A stretch of 21,322 nt of DNA from DATFFO01 sp035250025. Its GTDB lineage: Bacteria > Actinomycetota > Acidimicrobiia > Spongiisociales > ZC4RG35. The translations under genes were made by a program, and so were the position numbers. This document shows, piece by piece, positions 6,714 to 14,338 of the stretch. The DNA lies in assembly GCA_035250025.1 (NCBI GenBank), contig DATFFO010000250.1, positions 1-21,322 on the forward strand, read 5' to 3'. Under the pieces are notes generated by a model, which ran no database searches, was not told where the DNA came from, and saw nothing but the letters and a program-made list of their open reading frames with translations. Every line of letters starts with the position of its first letter. Position 1 is the stretch's first letter.

Positions 6714-8492
6714 ATGGGCAGCACTGATCGAGGGCGACGTCTGCGATGGTGGACGATCTTCACCGCCCTGACCATGGTGGTGGCAGCTTGCACAGGCGGC
6801 ACGACGGACACCACGGGAGCGGAAGCCACGGTTCCCGGGGCCACAACCACCCCCGGAGACACCACGCCGCCCGACACCGGAGCCCCCGACACGACCACGG
6901 GCACGACGGGCACGACGGGCGGCGGCGAGGTCGTGAATCCCGGCCTCTATGTCCACGCCGCCGATGACGAGCCCCTCAGCCTGGATCCCGCCCAGGTGGC
7001 GGCGGGCGAAGCCGGCGAGACGATCATCATCCAGGTGTACGAGCGCCTGGTCGAGATCGGGCCCGGCGGCCCCGACCTCATCCCCGGACTGTCGACCGAG
7101 GTTCCCACCGTGGAGAACGGCCTCATCTCCGAGGATGGACTCACCTATACCTTCCCGATTCGCGAAGGCGTCGTCTTCCACGACGGCAGTGAGCTCACGG
7201 CAGACGTGGTGAAGTACTCGTGGGACAGGGCGTTGACGATGGACCTCCCCGAAGGCAACAGCAGCGTCCTCTCCGACCTGGTGGCCTCCACCGAGGTCGA
7301 CGGAAACAACTTCGTGGTGACCCTCAACGAGCGCAACGCCGCCTTCCTCAACTCGGTGGTCACGGCGGCGGTGGCCTCGATCGTGAGCCAGGAGGCCGTA
7401 GAGGCCAATGGCGGCGTCGAGGCAGGAGTGGTCAACGAGTTCATGGCTTCCAACGCCGTGGGCTCCGGGCCCTACGCCCTGACGGCGTGGAACCGCGGTG
7501 AGAACATCCAGCTCGAGGTCTTCGCCGACTATTGGGGTGACCCCGCCGCCCTCGATGTCAGGATCGACCAGGTCGCCGACAGCGACGTCCGTGCCCTCGG
7601 TCTCCAGGCCGGCGACTACGACTCGATCGAGACCGACCCCACATTCATCGGTGACCTCGAGGGCGCCGAGGGCGTGGAGATCTTCTCGGGCGACTTCCTC
7701 CTCGAACCGGTGCACATGGGGATGAACATGAACATTCCCGAGGGTGCCCTGCCTCCCGAGGACACGATCCCTGTCGACTTCTTCCACGATGTCAACGTCC
7801 GCCGGGGCTTCAACCTCGCCTTCGACTATCAGGCGTTCGTGGATGGTGCCATGGCCGGGCTAGGCGGCCCTATCCCCCACTACCTGCCCCAGGGAATGCT
7901 GGGCTACGACGAGTCGCTGCCCACGTTCACGCAGGACCTGGCGGCCGCCCAGGAGGCGTTCACCGCGGCGGGCTACTGGGACGAGGGCTTCACCATGACG
8001 GTGCTGGCCGAGGAAGGCGGCATCTTCGAGATCGCCGGTCTGGTGCTGGCCGACTCGATGGCGGCCCTCAACCCCGCCTTCCGCATCAACGTGCTGGCTG
8101 TGGTGGAGACCCAGTTCGACTCGGCCCACGCCGAGAACCCGTTCCAGTACGCCGCCTGGATCAAGAACGCCGACCCGTTCGCCGATCCGGCCGCCCTGTT
8201 CTCCGCCTACATCCATCCCGACGGCGAGTGGGGTGCGGTCCACAACTTCCGCAACGCCTACGCCGACGCGGACCAGGTGGCGTCGCTGGTCGACGAGGCG
8301 GCGGTGGAGCTCGACCAGGACCGGCGGGTCGAGATCTACCAGGAACTGGCCCAGATCCTCTATGACGATCCCGTCTGGCTGATCCCCGGCAACGAACGGG
8401 CGTTGATGGCCCATCGCTCGTGGGTGCAAAACTTCCAGATGAACCCGTTGTGGCCCCGGCCGAGCATCAAGTTCCAGTACTTCGACAAATAA
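6714..8492 (+). CDS. ABC transporter substrate-binding lipoprotein (SBP family 5) 1
   Basis: A 592-residue extracytoplasmic solute receptor of the peptide/opine/nickel family (DppA/OppA type). The N-terminus is Arg-rich, then hydrophobic, ending in lipobox VAAC with Cys26 as the lipidated residue. Residues 27-71 are a disordered Thr/Gly/Pro linker typical of actinobacterial lipoproteins. The mature domain begins near residue 78 with LSLDPAQ and contains the family motif SEDGLTYTFPIREGVVFHDG. ATG at 6714 follows GAGGAGGA by 4 bases. It is clearly paralogous to the lipoprotein at 19461-21173 (shared GMNMNI.EGALP, LISEDGLTYTF, near-identical C-termini ending YFDK/LYDK). It delivers an unknown ligand to the permeases downstream. 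A perfect 24-base palindrome after its stop probably sets its expression above that of the permeases. Confidence 0.93.
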   Translation: MGSTDRGRRLRWWTIFTALTMVVAACTGGTTDTTGAEATVPGATTTPGDTTPPDTGAPDTTTGTTGTTGGGEVVNPGLYVHAADDEPLSLDPAQVAAGEAGETIIIQVYERLVEIGPGGPDLIPGLSTEVPTVENGLISEDGLTYTFPIREGVVFHDGSELTADVVKYSWDRALTMDLPEGNSSVLSDLVASTEVDGNNFVVTLNERNAAFLNSVVTAAVASIVSQEAVEANGGVEAGVVNEFMASNAVGSGPYALTAWNRGENIQLEVFADYWGDPAALDVRIDQVADSDVRALGLQAGDYDSIETDPTFIGDLEGAEGVEIFSGDFLLEPVHMGMNMNIPEGALPPEDTIPVDFFHDVNVRRGFNLAFDYQAFVDGAMAGLGGPIPHYLPQGMLGYDESLPTFTQDLAAAQEAFTAAGYWDEGFTMTVLAEEGGIFEIAGLVLADSMAALNPAFRINVLAVVETQFDSAHAENPFQYAAWIKNADPFADPAALFSAYIHPDGEWGAVHNFRNAYADADQVASLVDEAAVELDQDRRVEIYQELAQILYDDPVWLIPGNERALMAHRSWVQNFQMNPLWPRPSIKFQYFDK

Positions 8493-8510
8493 GGACGAAT
8501 AGGTCAATCG

Positions 8511-8534
8511 GGCGGGGGTGATATCACCCCCGCC
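8511..8534 (+). terminator. 24-base perfect palindrome between lipoprotein and permease genes
   Basis: GGCGGGGGTGAT (8511-8522) is followed directly by its exact complement ATCACCCCCGCC (8523-8534), then TCGTTATCTT. It lies 18 bases after the lipoprotein stop and 25 bases before the permease start. Such a hairpin can act as a leaky terminator or 3' mRNA stabiliser that makes more receptor than membrane components. The importer 2 cassette has an equivalent hairpin at 19415-19445. Confidence 0.65.
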
Positions 8535-8559
8535 TCGTTATCTTCCACCCAGGACCGGC

Positions 8560-9573
8560 ATGCAGATTCGCGAATACATCCTCAGGCGTCTCATGCTCTT
8601 CCCCCTCATCATTGTGGGGACGTCGATCATCGTGTTCGCTCTCTCGCGGGTGGGAGGCAATCCGGTGGCCATATACATCGAGCACGAGATGTCGGCCGAG
8701 GAAGTGGCGGAGCTGGAAGAGCGCTACGGCCTCGACGAACCCCTTCCCGTCCAGTATCTGGCGTGGGCCAGGGGCGTCGTGACCGGCGACTGGGGATGGT
8801 CGGCAGTGTCGGCTCAGCCGGTGACTGAGGCCCTGCGCAGCCGGGTGGGGGCGACCCTGGAGATGGCTGTCTTCGCAGCCATCGTCGCCGTGAGCCTGGG
8901 CATCGGGCTCGGCACGTTCGGGGGGTCGCGCCGCGACCGTCTCCCCGACCACCTGACCCGCGTCTTCTCGATCTCCGGCGCCAGCATGCCCATCTTCTGG
9001 TTCGCCATCCTCCTCCTCATCCTTTTCTGGGTGAACCTGGGCTGGTTCTCGACCGGCCGGTCCAGCCCCGAGATCTTCGGCAGCATCGCCCATCCGACCG
9101 GCCTCTACACGGTGGACGCCATCCTCGCCGGCAACCTGACGGCTCTCCTCGACGCCCTCAAGTTCCTGGTGCTTCCCGCCATAACCCTGGGTTTCGGGGC
9201 GATGGCCATCATCGCCCGCATGATGCGTTCCTCACTGGTCGAGGAGCTCAATGAGGACTACGTGGACGCCGCCCGTGCCAAGGGCCTGCCCGAGCGTCTC
9301 GTCCTTCGCCGCCACGCCCGCCGCAACGCCCTCATCCCCACCATCACCGTGATCGGGCTCGGCTTCGGCTTCCTGCTCCAGGGGACCGTCGTCGTCGAGA
9401 TCATCTTCCGCTGGCCGGGGATCGGCCGCTGGATGGCCGACGCCGTCCTCCGGGGCGATCAGGCCACGATCATGGCCTATGTCCTTTTCACCAGCGTCCT
9501 CTTCCTCACAGTGAACATGATCGTCGACGTCATGTACGCCTACCTCGACCGCCGCGTCGTCCTGGGAGCCTGA
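8560..9573 (+). CDS. Peptide-type ABC transporter permease, DppB-like, 1
   Basis: A 337-residue inner-membrane protein with an N-terminal RRLMLFPLIIVGTSIIVFALSR helix and further helices at about 105-125, 135-160, 200-220 and 285-330, the usual pattern of DppB/OppB permeases. The cytoplasmic EAA loop that docks on the ATPase is visible as DAARAKG (236-242), followed by the ERLVLRRHARRNALIPT stretch. ATG at 8560 is preferred over the GTG at 8518: the GTG lies inside the palindrome, AGGACC precedes the ATG, and the ATG gives the same length as the paralogue at 18344-19357. The stop is 3 bases before the next permease gene. It forms one half of the membrane channel. Confidence 0.93.
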   Translation: MQIREYILRRLMLFPLIIVGTSIIVFALSRVGGNPVAIYIEHEMSAEEVAELEERYGLDEPLPVQYLAWARGVVTGDWGWSAVSAQPVTEALRSRVGATLEMAVFAAIVAVSLGIGLGTFGGSRRDRLPDHLTRVFSISGASMPIFWFAILLLILFWVNLGWFSTGRSSPEIFGSIAHPTGLYTVDAILAGNLTALLDALKFLVLPAITLGFGAMAIIARMMRSSLVEELNEDYVDAARAKGLPERLVLRRHARRNALIPTITVIGLGFGFLLQGTVVVEIIFRWPGIGRWMADAVLRGDQATIMAYVLFTSVLFLTVNMIVDVMYAYLDRRVVLGA

Positions 9574-9576
9574 ACC

Positions 9577-10500
9577 ATGGCCGACATCTCCGCCGCCCCG
9601 ACCCGTCTGACCATCGGCCCCGGACCGTGGGCGGTCCGCACGCGCCGTTTCGGCGAGCTGGCCAGGAAGGTGCTGAGCAACCCGACCACGCTCATCGGGT
9701 TCGTGATCATCGTGGGCTTGCTGGCGATCGCCCTGCTCGCTCCCGTCGTCACCACCCCCAACGTCCCCGACCCGTACCAGATGCCCCGCGACTGGGGAGC
9801 CCGCGATGCCCCTCCCGGTACGCCGGGCCACCCGCTCGGGACCACCTCCACCGGCGGCGACGTCTTCTACGGCGTCTTCTGGGGGGCGCGGACCTCGCTT
9901 CAGCTGTCGGTGATCGTGGTCGGGATCACCGTCACGGTGGGTGTCATCGTCGGCAGCCTGGCGGGCTTCATCGGGGGGAAGGTCGACGAGATCCTGATGC
10001 GGACCGTCGACGTGCTCCTCGCCATCCCGGAGTTGATCTTCGCCCTCGCCATCGCCGCCGTGCTGGGGCCGTCGTTCGGCAACATCATCTTCGCCCTCTC
10101 AGTCGTCTTCTGGGTGAAGTACGCCCGCATCATCCGCGGCCAGATCATCCATGTGAAGCAGAACGAGTACGTGGACGCCGCCCGAGTGACCGGTGATTCC
10201 AAGTTCCGGATCTATCTCAAGGACGTGCTTCCAAACTCGGTGACGCCGGTGATGGTCCAGGCCACCATGGACATGGGCGGAATCGTCCTGACCGCCGCCA
10301 CCCTGAGCTTCATCGGCCTCGCCCAGGCCGGGCTGGTCGAGTGGGGCGTCCTCGTGAGCGACGGCCAGGCGGGCATATCCGCCGGGAAGTGGTGGGCGTC
10401 GACGTTTCCGGGCCTGATGATCTTCCTGTGGGCCCTGGCTTTCAACCTGGTCGGCGACGGCCTGCGGGACGTGCTCGATCCGAGAACGGAGGACAGATGA
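9577..10500 (+). CDS. Peptide-type ABC transporter permease, DppC-like, 1
   Basis: A 307-residue DppC/OppC-type permease. It has a polar N-terminal tail, a first helix around residues 42-60, a periplasmic loop with HPLGTTSTGGDVFY, typical of this subfamily (HPLGTD..GRD), and a membrane core. The EAA loop DAARVTG (200-206) is followed by GDSKFRIYLKDVLPNS and the C-terminal GDGLRDVLDPR. It pairs with the DppB-like protein as the second half of the channel. Its TGA overlaps the ATG of the first ATPase gene (ATGA, 10497-10500), showing coupled translation. The paralogue at 17422-18342 is very similar, notably in the ATPase-contacting loop. Confidence 0.93.
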   Translation: MADISAAPTRLTIGPGPWAVRTRRFGELARKVLSNPTTLIGFVIIVGLLAIALLAPVVTTPNVPDPYQMPRDWGARDAPPGTPGHPLGTTSTGGDVFYGVFWGARTSLQLSVIVVGITVTVGVIVGSLAGFIGGKVDEILMRTVDVLLAIPELIFALAIAAVLGPSFGNIIFALSVVFWVKYARIIRGQIIHVKQNEYVDAARVTGDSKFRIYLKDVLPNSVTPVMVQATMDMGGIVLTAATLSFIGLAQAGLVEWGVLVSDGQAGISAGKWWASTFPGLMIFLWALAFNLVGDGLRDVLDPRTEDR

Positions 10501-11714
10501 CAGCAGCAGCCAGCGCTGCTTCGAAACAAGCGACGGCACCCCTCGTGGCGTCGGTGCAGGACCTCCAGGTCCACTTCCAGTCCAAGGCCGGTGCGCTGCA
10601 TGCCGTCGACGGAGTGTCCTTCGACATCCGCGATGGAGAGACACTTGGGCTCGTCGGTGAGACCGGGTGCGGCAAGAGCGTCACGGCCCGATCCTTCATG
10701 CGGCTGGTCCAAAGCCCGCCGGGAGTCTACGCCGGCGGACGCATCGACTTCTGGTCCAACGAAGCCCGCCAGACCGGTGCCGGGCCGGTCGACCTGCTCT
10801 CCGTTTCCGACGCGGAGATGCTCGACATCCGGGGCGACCGGATCGCCATGATCTTCCAGGACCCGGGCAAGGCGCTCAACCCCGCCCTCTCCATCCGCAG
10901 CCAGATCGCCGAAGTCTTCTACCAGCATCGCTCTGAGGAGCTCCTGGCTCCTCTCGGACCTGACGCCCCCCGGATCGTCCGTCGCGCCGCCCGGCTGCGG
11001 ACCACTGGATTGGAGCGGCTCCTGCTCCGACTGCCTCCGCTGCGCAAGGACGCCGCACGACTTCGGACTCAGGTCGACAACATGGTCGCCGCCGCCCTGG
11101 CCGAGACGCAGATCGCCAACCCGCGCAAGATCATGGACTCCTATCCCCACGAGCTCTCCGGCGGGATGAAGCAGCGCGTGCTCATCGCCCAGGCCCTGGC
11201 CTGCAACCCCGATTTGCTCATCGCCGACGAGCCCACCACCGCCCTTGATGTCACCATCCAGGCCCGCATCCTGGAGTTGATCGCCGAGCTCCAGCAGCGG
11301 CACCAGACATCTGTGCTGTACATCAGCCACGACCTCTCCCTCGTGCGCGAGATCTGCGACCGGGTGGCCGTGATGTACGCCGGCCGGATCGCCGAGATCG
11401 GCACCACCGACGACGTCTTCAGCAACCCCGGGCACCCCTACACGCGCGGCCTGATGCGGGCGGTGCCTTCCGCCCACCACGAGCGGGGGCGCCTGGCCGC
11501 CATCAAGGGCAATGTCCCTGAGCTGATCGATCCCACCCCCTCCTGCCGGTTCAGCACGCGTTGCCCGTACGCCGTCGAGCTATGCCATACCGTCGATCCT
11601 CGGCTCATCTCCCTCGGTGACAATCACGGCGTCGTCTGCTTCGCCCACGACTCGGCCATCGACCTGGGAGTGAGACCAGAAGAGCTGCCTACCTTCAGTC
11701 GGAGGACATCATGA
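10497..11714 (+). CDS. Peptide-type ABC transporter ATP-binding protein, DppD/OppD-like
   Basis: A 405-residue ABC ATPase with Walker A GETGCGKS (54-61), Q-loop Gln121 (MIFQDP), signature LSGGM (220-224), Walker B LLIADEP (240-246) and switch His278 (YISHD). A C-terminal oligopeptide/dipeptide domain carries Cys350, Cys356, Cys363 and Cys381 (C-x5-C-x6-C-x17-C), the family's conserved cysteine cluster. A charged, Arg/Leu-rich insertion at about 144-195 separates the Q-loop from the signature and lengthens the helical domain. ATG at 10497 has GGAGGAC upstream and shares ATGA with the preceding stop; the upstream part of the open frame is antisense-like and unrelated. It works as a pair with the ATPase at 11711. 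No other ATPase is present in the window, so it may also energise importer 2. Confidence 0.94.
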   Translation: MTAAASAASKQATAPLVASVQDLQVHFQSKAGALHAVDGVSFDIRDGETLGLVGETGCGKSVTARSFMRLVQSPPGVYAGGRIDFWSNEARQTGAGPVDLLSVSDAEMLDIRGDRIAMIFQDPGKALNPALSIRSQIAEVFYQHRSEELLAPLGPDAPRIVRRAARLRTTGLERLLLRLPPLRKDAARLRTQVDNMVAAALAETQIANPRKIMDSYPHELSGGMKQRVLIAQALACNPDLLIADEPTTALDVTIQARILELIAELQQRHQTSVLYISHDLSLVREICDRVAVMYAGRIAEIGTTDDVFSNPGHPYTRGLMRAVPSAHHERGRLAAIKGNVPELIDPTPSCRFSTRCPYAVELCHTVDPRLISLGDNHGVVCFAHDSAIDLGVRPEELPTFSRRTS

Positions 11715-13078
11715 CGGCCGTGGACGCCCGCGCCCCTGTCGACCCCGGAAACACCGCCGGTCGCTCCGTTATCACCTTGCGGGGTGTCGAAAAGCACTTC
11801 CCGATCAAGGAGGGGGCGCTCCAGCGAGTTGTCGGCCAGGTCAGGGCCGTCGACGGAGTCTCCTTCGAGGTGCGGCCCGGCGAGACCTTGGGACTGGTCG
11901 GCGAGAGCGGTTGCGGTAAGACGACCTTGGGCCGGTGTATCAGCGGACTCGTGCGGCCGACGGGCGGGGGTATCTACTTTCGCCTCTCCGACGAGGACGC
12001 CGCCACCCTCGATGAGATCGAGGCGATCCCGGTCGATAGCCGTACCCCGGACCAGGCCGGCCGTATCCGCGCCATCGACTCCCGGCACCGCATCGGCAGC
12101 ATGGGGGGCCAGGCCTGGCGCACCTACCGCCGCAACTGCCAGGTCGTCTTCCAGGACTCGTTCAGCTCGCTCAACCCGCGCCAGCTCGTCAAGGACATCG
12201 TGGGCCGGCCTCTCAAGGTCTACAAGGAGGCCTCAGGCGCCGCTCTCACCGACGCCGTGGTCTCACTCCTGGAGAGCGTCGGCCTCGGGCGTCAGCACCT
12301 CTTCCGTTATCCCCATCAGTTCTCGGGCGGCCAGCGGCAGCGGATCTCGATCGCCCGGGCGTTGGCTCTCGATCCCGAGTTCATCGTGCTCGACGAGCCG
12401 ACGAGCGCCCTCGATGTCTCCGTCCAGGCCCAGATCCTCAACCTCCTCCACGAACTGCAGGAGGAACGGGGCCTCACCTACCTCTTCATTAGCCACGACC
12501 TGGGAGTGGTCCGTCTGATGAGCGACCGCATCTCCGTGATGTACCTGGGCCAGGTCGCCGAGCAGGGCACGGCCGAGGAGCTGTTCGTGGACTCGCGCCA
12601 CCCCTACACGCAGGCGCTGGTCGCGGCCAACCCGGACATCAACGCCGAACCGGACGAGGAGATGAAGGGCCTCGAAGGCACCGTGCCCGATCCGGCCAAC
12701 CCGCCGGAGGGCTGCCGCTTTCACACCCGCTGCCCGGTGGCGACCCCGATCTGCGGCTGGGAGGTCGACGACGCCGTCGCCTGGCTCAACGCCCACGAGC
12801 AGCTTCTCGACGCCCTCGTCGATGTGGAGCGCAGATCGGCCTTCGACGCCACTCTCGTGTTCAGCGGCGCCGAGGCTGCGACCGCGGTTGTCGCGGCCCT
12901 CGAGAACGGAACCGCCCCGGAGCCGATGAGGGCTGCCCTGGCGGAGTTCTCAGCCGACGATCACAAGGTCAACGTTCGCTTCACGCCAGTGAGACCAGTG
13001 GAACTCCTGCCCATCGGTGGCGAGCGCTACACCAACTGTGTCCTCTACAGCCCTCAGGACGTGGTCGTTCACCACTAG
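11711..13078 (+). CDS. Peptide-type ABC transporter ATP-binding protein, DppF/OppF-like, with extended C-terminus
   Basis: A 455-residue ABC ATPase, long for the family (usually about 320-350). Walker A GESGCGKT (64-71), Q-loop Gln148 (VVFQDS), signature FSGGQ (204-208), Walker B FIVLDEP (224-230) and His262 (FISHD) are intact. An extra segment at about 88-140 lies between Walker A and the Q-loop. The C-terminal domain has Cys335, Cys341 and Cys348 (C-x5-C-x6-C), but the fourth family Cys appears only at Cys443, after roughly 80 inserted residues. ATG at 11711 follows GGAGGA and overlaps the previous TGA (ATGA). Its TAG shares the bases CTAG (13075-13078) with the stop of the convergent TauE/SafE gene, leaving no space for a terminator between them. 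Confidence 0.93.
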   Translation: MTAVDARAPVDPGNTAGRSVITLRGVEKHFPIKEGALQRVVGQVRAVDGVSFEVRPGETLGLVGESGCGKTTLGRCISGLVRPTGGGIYFRLSDEDAATLDEIEAIPVDSRTPDQAGRIRAIDSRHRIGSMGGQAWRTYRRNCQVVFQDSFSSLNPRQLVKDIVGRPLKVYKEASGAALTDAVVSLLESVGLGRQHLFRYPHQFSGGQRQRISIARALALDPEFIVLDEPTSALDVSVQAQILNLLHELQEERGLTYLFISHDLGVVRLMSDRISVMYLGQVAEQGTAEELFVDSRHPYTQALVAANPDINAEPDEEMKGLEGTVPDPANPPEGCRFHTRCPVATPICGWEVDDAVAWLNAHEQLLDALVDVERRSAFDATLVFSGAEAATAVVAALENGTAPEPMRAALAEFSADDHKVNVRFTPVRPVELLPIGGERYTNCVLYSPQDVVVHH

Positions 13079-13812
13079 AGCGCGGAGATGACCAGCCGGA
13101 CGGCGGCGAAGGCGAGGAGCCCCAGCACCAGAAACTCGAACCAACGCTGACTCAGGCGCCGGCCCAGCATGATCCCGATCGGCGTCATCGCCACCACGGG
13201 GACGATGGCCCACAGTGCCTGGACAGTGCGCTCAGCCGTGAAGGCGTCGAGCCACACCAGGGTAGCGATCTGGATCACCCCGAAGATCTGGAACGTGAGG
13301 CTGAGAGCGAGGATGAACGACGACCGGCTGAATCGGACGCTGTGGAGATAGGTGGCGATGAGGGGCCCGCCGGTTCCGGTGGCCCCCGTCAGCGTCCCTC
13401 CGACCAGGCCGACAGGAGCTGCCCAACGGCGAGCGTCGTGGCGGTCGAGCCGGAACTCGGAGTCGTTCAGGTAGCTGACGATGTACAAGACGATCACCGC
13501 CGCCACCAACACGGAGAGGAACCGGTCGTCGATCTCCGTCAGGAGCCAGGTCCCCGCCACAGTGGCGATCGTGCCGACCGTGAGAAACGGGACGAGGACG
13601 AAGCCGGTGCCGGCCGCACCGGCCCGGTGCTCCCAGAGCAGCCACCCGTTGGCCACCAGGTTGGCGAGGGAGAGCACGACGACGGCATGCTCGACATCGG
13701 TGACGCTGGCGATCACCGGAATCGCCAGCAGGGGCCCTCCCATGCCGACCACGCCCTTGACGAAGTAGGCGACCGTGATCGCCCCGAAGACGATGACCAG
13801 CTCCGACGTCAT
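13075..13812 (-). CDS. TauE/SafE family permease 2
   Basis: A 245-residue membrane protein with about seven or eight helices in two repeats. The Gly-rich signatures are GMGGPLLAIP (23-32) in the first half and GATGTGGPLIATYL (143-156) in the second, as in the TauE/SafE/YfcA group. ATG at 13812 is used because upstream sequence in this frame is antisense to the SnoaL-like gene; no clear ribosome binding site is visible. It lies 43 bases after that gene and is the last member of the creatininase operon. Its stop overlaps the stop of the convergent ATPase gene. It is only distantly similar to the TauE/SafE protein at 4570-5361. Likely role: export or import of a small organic anion linked to the pathway; the ligand is unknown. 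Confidence 0.83.
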   Translation of the reverse strand: MTSELVIVFGAITVAYFVKGVVGMGGPLLAIPVIASVTDVEHAVVVLSLANLVANGWLLWEHRAGAAGTGFVLVPFLTVGTIATVAGTWLLTEIDDRFLSVLVAAVIVLYIVSYLNDSEFRLDRHDARRWAAPVGLVGGTLTGATGTGGPLIATYLHSVRFSRSSFILALSLTFQIFGVIQIATLVWLDAFTAERTVQALWAIVPVVAMTPIGIMLGRRLSQRWFEFLVLGLLAFAAVRLVISAL

Positions 13813-13855
13813 TGGAGACGACGAACGCCGGCGCCCGCGTCGGGCTGGGCCAAGC

Positions 13856-14338
13856 TCAGTCCTCTCGGGAGAGGTCGGGCGGATTGAGGCCCAGCGCCCT
13901 GAGCATGCCCAGCTCGTCCCCGAAGTACCAGGCCTCGGCGATGACACCGTTCTCGACCCGCCACAGGCCGACTTCCACGACGTCGATGTGACGCCCCGTG
14001 GCGGGTATGCCGTAGAGGTCCCCGGTATGGGTGCCGACAACCCGGAAGATGCCCCATACCTTGTCGCCCTTGGCGGTCAGCTCGAGGAGGATGTTATGGC
14101 GGTCGCGGATCGACTCGTCGTCCATGCCCCCGGGGCCCTGGTGGTCCCAGAGCTGGCCGATATGAGTGAACCCGGCCCGGTGGCGGCGAAAGTCCTCCGC
14201 CAGGAACGGGCCTCGTTCGGACACACGGGCCGCCCGATAGCCGGCCACCACTGCCAGGGCCTCCGCCTCGTGCTCGGTGCAGGTGCAGGTCGTGTCTCCG
14301 AACATCGAGATGTGGGGATGATCGCGCATGGTGCTCAC
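13856..14338 (-). CDS. SnoaL-like / ester cyclase family protein
   Basis: A 160-residue protein of the NTF2-like (SnoaL, ester cyclase) fold. The C-terminal part has the family pattern: GRHIDVVEVGLWRVENGVIAEAWYFGDELGMLRALG, a long beta-sheet ending in 'W...D.LGML..LG'. The middle (GDKVWGIFRVVGTHTGDLYGIPATGR) matches the usual T.TG.f.GipatGr stretch. An unusual Cys/Thr-rich segment (DTTCTCTEH) lies near the N-terminus. GTG at 14338 is preferred because GTGA overlaps the dehydrogenase TGA by four bases, as elsewhere in these operons; ATG at 14329 is the alternative. Members catalyse cyclisation, hydration or isomerisation, or only bind ligands, so function is open. The operon context suggests a small-molecule enzyme acting after the zinc dehydrogenase. 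Confidence 0.8.
   Translation of the reverse strand: MSTMRDHPHISMFGDTTCTCTEHEAEALAVVAGYRAARVSERGPFLAEDFRRHRAGFTHIGQLWDHQGPGGMDDESIRDRHNILLELTAKGDKVWGIFRVVGTHTGDLYGIPATGRHIDVVEVGLWRVENGVIAEAWYFGDELGMLRALGLNPPDLSRED

Noticed and set aside
6792..6926. Repetitive ACG/ACC-rich stretch after the lipoprotein 1 signal peptide
   Set aside because: It encodes the Thr/Gly/Pro linker of the lipoprotein, a normal low-complexity tether, not a DNA repeat array.
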